Assembly (NCBI GenBank): GCA_965246945.1
Contig: CBDFFW010000001.1
Span: 1,730,761-1,794,760 of the forward strand
Reading direction: 5' to 3'
Length of the DNA: 64,000 nucleotides
DNA from: CBDFFW01 sp965246945
Lineage (GTDB): Bacteria; Pseudomonadota; Alphaproteobacteria; UBA11073
Under the pieces are notes generated by a model. The model did not search any database and had not been told where the DNA came from. It was given only the letters and a program-made list of their open reading frames with translations. Position 1 is the stretch's first letter; each line of letters starts with the position of its first letter. Positions 8,595 through 16,998 of this stretch are shown here, one piece after another. Position numbers and translations under genes: made by a program.

Positions 8595-9069
8595 ATGCGT
8601 TCATTTCGGTAACGGGTATCACCAATAAACGAATACCATCGGTGCCAACCACTTCCACCGATTGGCCGGCGTGTAAGGGAAGCTGATCGCGGTGGCGGAC
8701 GGCCCATTCGCTATCATCGACCTTGGCGCGCGAATTGCCATCCGGCCCATCATTAACAACCATAATGCGCCGGCCAATTAGTTGGTTATTACGCTGGTTC
8801 AGAACCGAAACTTTTTTATTCGCCATTTTTAAAAAGCGGCGGCCAATAATTAGCAAAGCCACGGCCAGCAGACCAAAAATTAAGATCTGTTCAACCAAAT
8901 TAATTTGCGGCACCCAAAATGCAATGCCGGCAATTATGAGGGCCGAGAGGGCTGGCCATAAGAGCCAGCTGGATGGGGCCAGTAATTCAATGCCCAGGAG
9001 CACCAGCGCCAGCGTGGCCCAGCCGATGGCGGGCACTTGCGTGATTAAATTTATGAATTCGTCGACCAT
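8593..9069 (-). CDS. NfeD-like membrane protein
   Basis: 158-residue short NfeD protein: two to three hydrophobic helices in the first 80 residues (for example 'ATLALVLLGIELLAP' and 'ILIFGLLAVALLIIG') followed by a C-terminal OB-fold-like domain (about residues 100-155, 'GRRIMVVNDGPDGNSRAKVDDSEWAVR'). Such proteins pair with SPFH/stomatin proteins in the inner membrane, in membrane microdomain organisation or protein quality control. The start lies inside the end of the upstream SPFH gene (19-bp overlap), supporting translational coupling and a joint function. Confidence 0.88.
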   Translation of the reverse strand: MVDEFINLITQVPAIGWATLALVLLGIELLAPSSWLLWPALSALIIAGIAFWVPQINLVEQILIFGLLAVALLIIGRRFLKMANKKVSVLNQRNNQLIGRRIMVVNDGPDGNSRAKVDDSEWAVRHRDQLPLHAGQSVEVVGTDGIRLLVIPVTEMNA

Positions 9070-10028
9070 GGTTTACCTGTTGGATTGGGTGCAGTGGTGG
9101 GCATGGCAGCGGTATGGGTTTTACCAAAACTTTCTTTTACCAACTCGCCGATACCAGCGACTGTACCGGCGACATTGGCCAGATCCAGCGGCATCATGAG
9201 TACTTTTTGATTGGGCGAAGTGGCCAATACTTTTAATGCTTCCACATATTTTAAGGCAACGAAATAATTTAAAGCATTGGTGTTGCCCGCACTGATGGCC
9301 TGGGAGACCATTTGCGTGGCGGCGGCTTCGGCCTGCGCTTCGCGTTCGCGCGCTTCGGAATTGCGGAAGGCGGCTTCACGCCGGCCTTCAGCGCTTAAAA
9401 TGGCGGATTGTTTTTCGCCCTCGGCCCGCAAAATGGCGGCTTGTTTTTCGCCTTCAGCAGTTAAAATTTCGGCACGTTTTTCGCGCTCCGCCTTCATTTG
9501 GCGGGCCATGGAATCGATAATGTTTTGCGGCGGCGATAATTCTTTGATTTCAATCCGCGTAACCTTCACGCCCCAGGGGCTGGTGGCGGCATCCAGTACC
9601 ATCAATAATTTCTCATTGATCTGATCGCGCTTGGACAGCACCTCATCCAAATCCATCGAGCCAATCACCGTGCGCAAATTGGTTTGCGACAGGTTAATAA
9701 TCGCATAACGCAAATTCTGCACTTCATAGGCAGCGCTGGAGGCATTGATCACCTGGTAATAGACCACACCATCGGCAGTCACCATGGTATTATCCTTGGT
9801 AATCACCTGTTGCGGTGGGACATCTAACACAATTTCCTGCATCGAAACGCGGTGCGCGACGCGTTCGGCCACCGGCATAATAAAGTGCAAACCCGGGGCC
9901 AAAGTGCGGTCGTAACGGCCAAAATGTTCGACCAGCCAGGTTTGCCCCTGCGGCACGGTTTTGACGGTGGCGTAGATAAAATAGATTACCACGACCAAAA
10001 AGATGATTAATGCGATATTAATACCCAC
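9051..10028 (-). CDS. SPFH/band 7 (stomatin-like, QmcA-type) membrane protein
   Basis: 325 residues with one N-terminal membrane anchor (about 4-21), the SPFH domain ('VPQGQTWLVEHFGRYDRTLAPGLHF', 'VLDVPPQQVITKDN'), then a long charged coiled coil rich in Ala/Glu ('AEGEKQAAILRAEGEKQ' repeated). Stomatin-type proteins form oligomeric rings that scaffold membrane domains and often work with NfeD, which is the next gene. Identification of the family is firm; the precise substrate or partner in this organism is not visible. Confidence 0.92.
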   Translation of the reverse strand: MGINIALIIFLVVVIYFIYATVKTVPQGQTWLVEHFGRYDRTLAPGLHFIMPVAERVAHRVSMQEIVLDVPPQQVITKDNTMVTADGVVYYQVINASSAAYEVQNLRYAIINLSQTNLRTVIGSMDLDEVLSKRDQINEKLLMVLDAATSPWGVKVTRIEIKELSPPQNIIDSMARQMKAEREKRAEILTAEGEKQAAILRAEGEKQSAILSAEGRREAAFRNSEAREREAQAEAAATQMVSQAISAGNTNALNYFVALKYVEALKVLATSPNQKVLMMPLDLANVAGTVAGIGELVKESFGKTHTAAMPTTAPNPTGKPWSTNS

Positions 10029-10127
10029 GCGACTCCTTATAGCAGCATTAAACCTCGATGGTAAGGCAATAGGAAAATTACCCTGATTGACACCGCTTTA
10101 TTTCTGTGAGATTGGGGAAGGATTATT

Positions 10128-11378
10128 ATGTCCGATTATAAAAGCCATACCCCAGCCACGCATTTGCCTTCACTAGTTGAAGACAATATTTTTTTCTGTG
10201 ATCGCGAAGTAATTATAGCTGGCGGCAGGTCAGAAGACACCTTGGCGTATCATTTTGGCCGTTTGCTAGGCCAATTTAAAAATACCTATCCAATGCAGTT
10301 AGGTGGTCAAAATTTTGATAGCCCCGAAGCTTTGCTTACCGATGGGTTGGATTTGCCCTATACCGCTTATTTTAAAGAATTAAGTGGTATTTGCGGCGGC
10401 GAAAACGAATTTAAAACAGTATTTGCGCCATTGACTCAAATCGCCCGATCGCAAATAGATTACGCTTCGTTGCGAAATGGGCTTAACGGATTTTATGCCG
10501 ATTGGGCGAAAGGCGGTTTGTGTTGGGGCGATCTTAAAGCTTTGGCTTGTTTTTTTCAGCAACCAGAATTTCTAATTCCGCTGGGTTATCAATTGAAAGA
10601 AATTATAGCGCTAACACCGGCGCTTGCCTTAACAGCCTCACCAGAAGCGGTGGCGGTAGTTACAAAAAGACCATATCATAAAAAATCACTGGATAGTGCC
10701 AAAACGGTGGTGTTGGTTAGTGATGAATTTGATGCTGCATTGGCTGCGCGGACAAAAGCGATCGCAATAAAGTTTGGCCGTTCATTCAATGAAAATACAC
10801 CTTCTAGAAGAAATTGCATTATTTTTTTAGGCCAGCTTGTAGAAAATAATCCTGATTTTAATCAGGTTGATTATTTTATTAGAAATACCAAATCGGCCTA
10901 TTTCAAAAAAATAGATCCAAAGAAATTAGCCGTTTTCCTAACGTTTTTAGAAACAGCAGCGCTCAAGCCAAAAATCTATCCAGTGCCTAAGAAAAAAATT
11001 CCAACTGCAAGGCGGCCGCGTGATTGGCGTAAGCGCTCGTTTACAATTTCAAGAACGGTAATGCCTGAGGCAACACCGGTGCTTGTTGTGCCGCCACCTC
11101 GCGCTAGCCACATTCTTGCCAATCAAGCTGTGACAGCAGCGCTTGAACAGGCCCGTGATTGTTTACAGGGTGAACCTATTTATGTAGTTTACGATCCTGC
11201 AACATCAGCTGTTGACTGTGAGCCAAATCGTTTACTGCCAAGAGTTGCTGACCTGCCGAAAGGATCATCAAAAGCGGTAGCAGATGCGCTATTAGCCCTC
11301 AACGCAGCAGCAGATGCTGGTTTGGTTGGCCATTTAGTGGTAGTATTATCAAAAGCGGAGGCAACACTTGCCACTTAA
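10128..11378 (+). CDS. hypothetical protein, 416 aa
   Basis: I recognise no family. The protein is soluble by composition, with no signal peptide or membrane segment. It has a basic, proline-rich linker near residues 285-310 (PVPKKKIPTARRPRDWRKR) dividing a larger N-terminal part from a C-terminal Ala-rich part. It is divergent from the SPFH gene and ends ten bases from the convergent lysS. Ribosome site: GGGAAGGA about ten bases before the ATG. A lineage-specific cytosolic protein is the most that can be said. Confidence 0.65.
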   Translation: MSDYKSHTPATHLPSLVEDNIFFCDREVIIAGGRSEDTLAYHFGRLLGQFKNTYPMQLGGQNFDSPEALLTDGLDLPYTAYFKELSGICGGENEFKTVFAPLTQIARSQIDYASLRNGLNGFYADWAKGGLCWGDLKALACFFQQPEFLIPLGYQLKEIIALTPALALTASPEAVAVVTKRPYHKKSLDSAKTVVLVSDEFDAALAARTKAIAIKFGRSFNENTPSRRNCIIFLGQLVENNPDFNQVDYFIRNTKSAYFKKIDPKKLAVFLTFLETAALKPKIYPVPKKKIPTARRPRDWRKRSFTISRTVMPEATPVLVVPPPRASHILANQAVTAALEQARDCLQGEPIYVVYDPATSAVDCEPNRLLPRVADLPKGSSKAVADALLALNAAADAGLVGHLVVVLSKAEATLAT

Positions 11379-11388
11379 TTTGGGCAAA

Positions 11389-12891
11389 CTATTTCAGCCG
11401 CATCGTCGGAAAAGCAATGACTTCGCGGATGGTTTCGGCACCGGTTAAAATCATGGCCAGGCGGTCAACGCCGATGCCGAGGCCGCCCGTGGCGGGTAGG
11501 CCAAGTTCGAGTGCCGTGAGGAAATCTTCATCGACAAACTGAGCTTCATCATCGCCTTGTTCGCGCAAACTTACCTGCGCTTCAAAGCGTGCGCGTTGCA
11601 CGGCAGGATCGGACAATTCGCTAAACCCGTTGGCGATTTCCCAGCCGTTGATATAGGTTTCGTGCCGTTCTGTCACCCGCGGATCGCGCCGGTGTGGCTG
11701 GGCCAGCGGCGAAATATCGGTGGGGAGTTCGGTGACATGGATGGGTTGAATTAAAGTATGCTCTACTTTTTCGCCAAACACCTCGGCCACCACGGTGCCC
11801 CAATTTAAAGCATCGGCCACATGCACGCCGACCGATTTGGCGGCATCTTTGGCTTGCTGCAAATCATCAATTTGTAAGAAATCGATGCCGGTGATTTCGC
11901 GCACCAATTCGCACATGGTTTTTTGGCGGAAGGGTGGCTGGATGATGAGTTCATGGCCCATGAATGAAAACGTATCTTTGCCGAAAACGTGCTGGGCAAT
12001 TTCGGCGATCAGTTCTTCGGTAAGTTTCATTGTGCCATGGTAATCGGTAAAGGCTTCATAGCTTTCCATGGTCGTGAATTCAGGATTGTGTTTGGGCGAC
12101 AGGCCTTCATTGCGGAAGCAACGGTTGATCTCGAACACCTTATCCGCAATGCCGCCAATAATTAGCCGTTTCAAATGCAGTTCCGGCGCGATGCGCAGGT
12201 AAAGCGGCATATCGAGCGTATTGTGATGCGTGGTGAACGGCCGCGCATTGGCGCCGCCGGGGATAACATGCAGCATCGGTGTTTCCACTTCCAGAAAACC
12301 GCGTTCGGCTAAGCCTTGCCGCATGGCGGCGATAATGGCATAACGCGCGCGCAGTGTGGTACGCGATTCATCATTGGCGACCAGATCCTGTTCGCGGTGG
12401 CGGTAACGCGTATCAACATCGGTCAGCCCGTGATATTTTTCCGGCGGCGGGATCATCGCTTTGCCGAGTACCGTAAGCTGCGCCAAATTAATGGTCAGCT
12501 CGCCACGCGGCGTGCGGCGGATAATGCCTTCTACGCCAATCCAGTCGCCCAAATCCAACAGCGCCAACACGGCAGTAATATTTTCCGGCAAGCCTTTGAT
12601 ATCCGAATAAATTTGAATACGGCCGCGATCATCCCGCAGATCGATAAACATGCCATTATTGCGGATGCTGCCAATGCGGCCAGCCACGCGGACCATATTT
12701 TCGGTGACTTCACCAATCGGTAATTCGGCGTATTTAATGTGCAAATCGGCAGCTTTGGCGGTTACATCATAAGTATTGGGGGCAAACGGATCAATGCCGA
12801 GCGCCCGCAAAGCCGCCAGCTTCTGCTGCCGCGCGACGCGCGGATCGGTGGCATTGGCAGTATCTTGCTCGGCTTTGGGCGTTTTACTCAT
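11389..12891 (-). CDS. lysS: lysine--tRNA ligase, class II
   Basis: Charges tRNA-Lys in the cytoplasm. The 500-residue protein has an N-terminal OB-fold anticodon-binding domain (about 55-170, 'VRVAGRIGSIRNNGMFIDLRD') and a class II catalytic domain with motif 2 'FRNEGLSPKHNPEFTTMESY' and motif 3 'GLGIGVDRLAMILTG'. Length and motifs are normal for LysRS-II. An extra N-terminal stretch (about 20 residues) is Ala/Glu-rich. The gene stands between two lineage-specific unknown genes. Confidence 0.97.
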   Translation of the reverse strand: MSKTPKAEQDTANATDPRVARQQKLAALRALGIDPFAPNTYDVTAKAADLHIKYAELPIGEVTENMVRVAGRIGSIRNNGMFIDLRDDRGRIQIYSDIKGLPENITAVLALLDLGDWIGVEGIIRRTPRGELTINLAQLTVLGKAMIPPPEKYHGLTDVDTRYRHREQDLVANDESRTTLRARYAIIAAMRQGLAERGFLEVETPMLHVIPGGANARPFTTHHNTLDMPLYLRIAPELHLKRLIIGGIADKVFEINRCFRNEGLSPKHNPEFTTMESYEAFTDYHGTMKLTEELIAEIAQHVFGKDTFSFMGHELIIQPPFRQKTMCELVREITGIDFLQIDDLQQAKDAAKSVGVHVADALNWGTVVAEVFGEKVEHTLIQPIHVTELPTDISPLAQPHRRDPRVTERHETYINGWEIANGFSELSDPAVQRARFEAQVSLREQGDDEAQFVDEDFLTALELGLPATGGLGIGVDRLAMILTGAETIREVIAFPTMRLK

Positions 12892-12950
12892 CGCTCTTAT
12901 TTAAAAACCTTTTAACTAACCCGCACCATTTTTATGTTTTTTCTAAAAAA

Positions 12951-13844
12951 TTAGAGGCTACACCCTTGCTGGCTTGATGGTGTGGGCCCCTTAATTGGCT
13001 GTTCTGGCGGCGGAAATCGAACGAACAGCGCGTCTTGGTTTGGACCAGCATATTTAACGCCAACAGACATTGGTTTATAATGTCGCTTAACATGTAATAG
13101 GTAAATTAACATGGTAATCAGCTCTCCCTGGCCTAAATGCACTTCACGCGCCGCTTGTTCAAATTTAAGATATTCGTCATCGCTTAATCGCCGTTGGCGT
13201 CGATCATATTTCTCTAACTGCGCGCGCAAATATTGATAAGGGTCTGCCAGTAACAATAATGGCGCGAATAATTCCCAATGATTAGGCGCTTGCTGATAAA
13301 ATTGTGGCTTACCAGGATGATTTTTTAGGGCTGAAGCCAATTGTTTTGAATAGGCCTTTAAATTTTTATTTTTATTGATGTATATCAAGTTTATTCCAGC
13401 CTGTACCAATGGCTTTATATTGGTGTTGTATTTTTTCAAAGCATCTTTAGATGCACTCGGTGAATGAGGGCTTAAGCCATCAAAATCATCATCAGTGGTA
13501 ATAAAAATAATTTCGCGCACGCGATTTTCGCGTTTTGCTTTAAGCGCGGCCGCAATTAGTGGATCCTTGGTATTTTTAGGAATAATACTTGGTAAACAGT
13601 CAGTTTTAATGGGCTCATCAGGGCAACTAAATGTGACCAATCGATCTGTTGGATCTCTAAAAACTTTACCTTGTGTTTCCGCCAGGCCAGATTGCAATAA
13701 AGGCACCACCGCAGTATTCACACATTTATCAAGAATTATATGAATATAAGGCCCACGATAATCATTCTTGGGGCCAACTACCAAATGATGTCTATGTCTC
13801 ATAATATAGGATGATGTCTTATTGTAAGATAAGCCGCTTAGCAA
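12951..13844 (-). CDS. hypothetical protein with possible vWA-like fold
   Basis: Unrecognised 297-residue protein. Segments 'YIHIILDKCVN', 'REIIFITTDDDFDGL' and 'QAGINLIYINKN' follow the strand pattern and acidic pockets of von Willebrand A-type domains (strand, I-x-D, then F-x-T-D-G/D), so a vWA-like alpha/beta fold is possible but not proven. A basic middle (about 170-240) and a proline-rich C-terminus follow. A TTG start at 13844 has AAAGG nine bases upstream; an in-frame ATG at 13802 gives 283 residues. It is the last gene before the tRNA-Ser and the mobile region. Confidence 0.55.
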   Translation of the reverse strand: MLSGLSYNKTSSYIMRHRHHLVVGPKNDYRGPYIHIILDKCVNTAVVPLLQSGLAETQGKVFRDPTDRLVTFSCPDEPIKTDCLPSIIPKNTKDPLIAAALKAKRENRVREIIFITTDDDFDGLSPHSPSASKDALKKYNTNIKPLVQAGINLIYINKNKNLKAYSKQLASALKNHPGKPQFYQQAPNHWELFAPLLLLADPYQYLRAQLEKYDRRQRRLSDDEYLKFEQAAREVHLGQGELITMLIYLLHVKRHYKPMSVGVKYAGPNQDALFVRFPPPEQPIKGPTPSSQQGCSL

Positions 13845-13968
13845 TCGACTTAACCTTTAAGCAACAAATTCGGTTAAAGTGCCGGTGTTGACCTGTGCAA
13901 ATAATTTTAAGCTTAAGTTGTGATAAAACTTGTCCTGATTTCCGGTTTCTGATTACTCTCTTGCTTGA

Positions 13969-14048
13969 CGGAGGGGTGGCCGCCTGTATGCGTAAGCATA
14001 CAAAGCTGAAAAGCGAGGCCTCACTGAAGTCATGCGGAGGGGTGGCCG
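13969..14048 (+). repeat. 14-bp direct repeat of the tRNA-Ser 5' end
   Basis: The 14-mer CGGAGGGGTGGCCG occurs at 13969-13982 and again at 14035-14048, where it is the 5' end of tRNA-Ser. The upstream copy is followed by unrelated sequence that cannot complete a tRNA fold, so it is a fragment rather than a second gene. It may be a remnant of recombination at this tRNA. Confidence 0.6.
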
Positions 14049-14128
14049 AGTGGCTTAAGGCAACGGTTTGCTAAATCGTCGTACGGTTTTAAGCTGTACC
14101 GGGGGTTCGAATCCCCCCTCCTCCGCCA
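14036..14128 (+). tRNA. tRNA-Ser (anticodon GCT)
   Basis: A 93-nt class II tRNA. The acceptor arm pairs GGAGGGG with CTCCTCC (one G-T pair), followed by discriminator G and an encoded CCA. The anticodon stem ACGGT/ATCGT encloses TTGCTAA, giving anticodon GCT; a long variable arm (GTACGG...CTGTAC region) is typical of serine tRNAs; the T arm is GGGGG-TTCGAAT-CCCCC. It marks the junction between host backbone and the mobile block. Confidence 0.97.
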
Positions 14129-14483
14129 GTATATTAGTTACAACTTTTCTCAACCTATCTAGCGACAGGTATTCCGTGGCGGTTTCTATGGGGTCTGTAG
14201 CGGCAAGGCTGTACCTTATTTAAGCGCTGCTTTTAACCGTTTAAGGGCTATCTAGGCTCTCAATTATCAAAAACTCTCAAAAATGGCCGTACCACCAGTA
14301 GCAAAGTACGGCGCTAAAAGTACGACACTTACTGGGTTTTTAAATGCCTTAGTTCAATATCAAATCGCCTCCCCAATTCATGGGGTACAAATGTGGCACG
14401 TGTCGGCTTTACAAGATAAGCGTTTAGGACAACAAGGGCCTATTCAAGCAAGATAGACGCTGATAGTTTGGCAAAGCGCCAAC
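14129..14483. other. non-coding spacer after tRNA-Ser, possible decayed DNA
   Basis: 355 bases with no convincing gene. A 57-codon plus-strand frame (ATG 14283, stop 14454) and a short open minus-strand stretch reading 'AYLVKPTRATFVPHELGRR' both lack a ribosome site and recognisable family. The minus-strand stretch has natural-looking composition and may be the remnant of a degraded gene. As the junction between tRNA and mobile DNA this is where a left attachment site would be expected, but no copy of the tRNA 3' end is visible elsewhere in the window. Confidence 0.4.
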
Positions 14484-15098
14484 ATGACCGGAATTGATAA
14501 ACATATTTTTCATTCAGAAGTCGTTCCAACCCTTATTAAAGAGGCTTTGGAATTTTTTGATGCTACCCCATTAGAAAAGCTGCCACTAACAACTTCCTTT
14601 AACGGCGCAGGTGTTTACGCGCTTTATTACACAGGCAAATATGATCATTATTCTTTCTACACTAAAAGATCGACTAAGATTCCCATTTATATAGGTAAAG
14701 CCGTACCGCAAGGATGGCGACAAGGCCGCTTAACCACACAAGCAAATATGGGTAAAGAACTGTGCAAACGAATTAACGAGCATGGTAAAAATATAAATCA
14801 ATCGGAAAATTTATCAGCTAGCGATTTTGAAGTTCGATTTATGATTTTCAGAGACGAAACAGTTAATTTGGTTAGCACAATTGAATCAGCACTAATCAGA
14901 AAATATAACCCATTATGGAATTCAATTGTTGATGGTTTTGGCAATCACGACCCGGGCAAAGGAAGATATAATCAGGCGGTTTCGGAATGGGATTTTTTAC
15001 ATCCTGGGCGAATGTGGGTTGGAAGATTGACTGGACAAACACCAAAATTGGAGCAAATCATAGCTAAGATCGCGGATTACATTAAGGGACTTGAATGA
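14484..15098 (+). CDS. Eco29kI-like type II restriction endonuclease (GIY-YIG)
   Basis: 204-residue GIY-YIG nuclease of the Eco29kI kind. The signature is split as usual for the family: 'GAGVYALYYTG' and 'IPIYIGKAV' form the GIY and YIG strands, followed by the conserved arginine in 'GWRQGRL' and the metal-binding glutamate in 'STIESALIRKYNPLWN', with the terminal Asn also conserved. The stop overlaps the start of the following cytosine-5 methyltransferase by four bases (ATGA), so the two form a classic restriction-modification pair. Eco29kI cuts CCGCGG; the specificity here is inferred only. Confidence 0.88.
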   Translation: MTGIDKHIFHSEVVPTLIKEALEFFDATPLEKLPLTTSFNGAGVYALYYTGKYDHYSFYTKRSTKIPIYIGKAVPQGWRQGRLTTQANMGKELCKRINEHGKNINQSENLSASDFEVRFMIFRDETVNLVSTIESALIRKYNPLWNSIVDGFGNHDPGKGRYNQAVSEWDFLHPGRMWVGRLTGQTPKLEQIIAKIADYIKGLE

Positions 15099-16282
15099 CG
15101 CAGACGGCCTTAAAATCAATCGAGCTATTCTCTGGCGCAGGGGGTCTCGCGCTTGGTCTATGTGATGCTGGTTTTAAGCACGATTTATTGGTTGAGTTTA
15201 ATAACGATGCCGTAAACACCATGAAATTTAATTCAATTAAAAGTACAAAAAATTGGAATATTATTGGTTCCGATATTAAGAAAATTTCTTTTTCTGATTA
15301 CATTGATACAATTGATTTAGTTGCTGGCGGCCCACCTTGTCAGCCCTTTTCACTTGGAGGAAAACATAAAGCACACCTCGACGAAAGGGATATGTTTCCA
15401 GAAGCAGCCCGCGTTGTAGCGGAAACAAAACCGAAGGCTTTTGTTTTTGAAAACGTAAAAGGCTTATTAAGAAAAAGTTTTTCAACATATTTTGAATATA
15501 TTGTTCTGCGTTTAACCTATCCTGAACTTAAGCCCGCGCCAGATGAAGGTTGGCAAGAACATTTGTCCACCTTAGAAAAAGTTCATACGCAGGGCCGATA
15601 TAAAGGTTTAAAATACAATGTCGTTTTTCGTTTATTAAATGCCGCAGATTATGGCGTACCACAAATAAGAGAACGTGTATTTATTGTTGGTGTAAGAAGT
15701 GATCTTGATTTGGCATGGTCGTTTCCTGAGCCTACACATTCCGAAGATGCGCTTTTACATAGTCAGTGGGCCACAGGTGATTATTGGAAAGAACATAAGG
15801 TTAAATCACCTCCCAGTATTATAGAATTTCCCAAAGATGTTCAAAGTCGGGCAAGAAGCGTTACCACTAATCTTAGCTTCTTTCAACCACAACGTAAAAG
15901 ATGGTTAACGCTAAGGGATGCGATTAAGGGATTGCCCGACCCATGTACAGATCACGCACATAATTTTAAAAATCATATTTTTCGAGATGGGGCGCGGATG
16001 TATCCTGGACATACAGGAAGTATTTTAGATTACCCATCAAAAACGCTTAAAGCTGGAGATCATGGCGTTCCAGGTGGCGAGAATATGATACGGTTTTACG
16101 ATAATAAAGTTCGTTATCTAACTGTTCGTGAAAGCGCCCGCATTCAATTTTTTCCCGATGACTATGAATTTTCTGGTTCTTGGACAGAATCGATGCGGCA
16201 AATTGGAAATGCAGTTCCAGTTAAATTGGCACAAGTTGTCGGTGATAAAATTTTTGAACTTTTAAATAAATCAGATCAATAA
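15095..16282 (+). CDS. DNA (cytosine-5-)-methyltransferase of the R-M pair
   Basis: 395-residue C5 methyltransferase that would protect host DNA from the upstream nuclease. Motif I 'ELFSGAGGLALGL' (residues 10-22) binds AdoMet, motif IV 'GGPPCQPFSLGG' carries the catalytic Cys82, motif VI 'FENV' carries Glu119, motif VIII is 'QIRERVFIVG' and motif X is 'RQIGNAVPVKLA'. A target-recognition region lies between about 230 and 330. All catalytic elements are intact. Coupled by a four-base overlap to the nuclease gene. Confidence 0.95.
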   Translation: MTQTALKSIELFSGAGGLALGLCDAGFKHDLLVEFNNDAVNTMKFNSIKSTKNWNIIGSDIKKISFSDYIDTIDLVAGGPPCQPFSLGGKHKAHLDERDMFPEAARVVAETKPKAFVFENVKGLLRKSFSTYFEYIVLRLTYPELKPAPDEGWQEHLSTLEKVHTQGRYKGLKYNVVFRLLNAADYGVPQIRERVFIVGVRSDLDLAWSFPEPTHSEDALLHSQWATGDYWKEHKVKSPPSIIEFPKDVQSRARSVTTNLSFFQPQRKRWLTLRDAIKGLPDPCTDHAHNFKNHIFRDGARMYPGHTGSILDYPSKTLKAGDHGVPGGENMIRFYDNKVRYLTVRESARIQFFPDDYEFSGSWTESMRQIGNAVPVKLAQVVGDKIFELLNKSDQ

Positions 16283-16385
16283 AGTACCAGATAACTAATC
16301 GCCAACCGACTAATGAATTACAAACGTACTGCGTGTCGGTACAACGGCTCATGCGTATTTTATACGCACGCGTTAGCGTTAGCTT

Positions 16386-16556
16386 ATGTTTGGCGATACG
16401 GTAAGTCCAATTGAAGAAATTGCTGAAATTCTAGCACTAGGATTTCTACGATTAAATCAAGTTTCAGATCATTTTTCTCTCGACTTTTTGCCTAATCAGA
16501 GCACTCATGCCGAGCCGCCGCTAAAACCGGCTGCGCTACAGGCAAAGGATGACTAG
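16386..16556 (+). CDS. small protein upstream of DUF2924 (recombinase cassette)
   Basis: 56-residue protein (MFGDTVSPIEEIAEIL...) with a short amphipathic helix 'IEEIAEILALGFLRL' followed by a flexible tail. Small proteins with this helix precede DUF2924-recombinase cassettes in other alphaproteobacterial mobile elements, as I recall the family. Its stop overlaps the next start (ATGACTAG), consistent with translational coupling. The function is unknown. Confidence 0.6.
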   Translation: MFGDTVSPIEEIAEILALGFLRLNQVSDHFSLDFLPNQSTHAEPPLKPAALQAKDD

Positions 16557-16998
16557 CATGGCAGATAATATGCTGGCGCAGATTAGCGCCATTGAACAAA
16601 TGAAAGTGCCAGAATTAAAGTTACAATGGCAACAGCTTTTTGGCCGACAGGCACCGCCATACGCCCAAGGCACATATTTAAAACAACGTCTAATTCATCG
16701 TGTGCAGGAATTAAAATTTGGGAACGACCCATTAATCGATAAGCGCTTAGAAGCTGCTAGCAAGCAAAAACGCGGCAATCCGATTAAAAGCAAACGCCGA
16801 ATTAAACCCATGCCCGGCACCAAATTAATCCGTGAATATAAAGGTGCTGAACTGCAAGTTACTGTATTGGCAGAAGGTTTTGAATACCAAGGTCGCAAAT
16901 ATAAAAGCCTAACGAAATTGGCTAACGAAATTACCGGGACCTGGCTTTCCGGCCCTGCTTTCTTTGGATTAACCACCAAAAACAAAGAGGCTGCATAA
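16549..16998 (+). CDS. DUF2924 domain protein (recombinase partner)
   Basis: 149-residue basic protein of the DUF2924 family. The N-terminal half is helical ('MKVPELKLQWQQLFGRQAPPYAQGTYLKQRLIHRVQEL') and the C-terminal half carries the family signature 'MPGTKLIREYKGAELQVTV', then 'GFEYQGRKYKSLTKLANEITGT' and 'GPAFFGL'. Members are regularly encoded directly before large serine recombinases in alphaproteobacterial mobile elements and are thought to assist recombination or bind DNA; this is not experimentally settled as far as I know. It overlaps the small gene upstream and the recombinase start downstream. Confidence 0.9.
   Translation: MTSMADNMLAQISAIEQMKVPELKLQWQQLFGRQAPPYAQGTYLKQRLIHRVQELKFGNDPLIDKRLEAASKQKRGNPIKSKRRIKPMPGTKLIREYKGAELQVTVLAEGFEYQGRKYKSLTKLANEITGTWLSGPAFFGLTTKNKEAA

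Noticed and set aside
13970..14034. Possible second tRNA starting with the same 5' sequence
   Set aside because: No matching acceptor strand, anticodon arm or T arm can be built from the following bases.
14283..14456. 57-codon frame after the tRNA
   Set aside because: No ribosome site, no recognisable family and low-complexity context; left as spacer.
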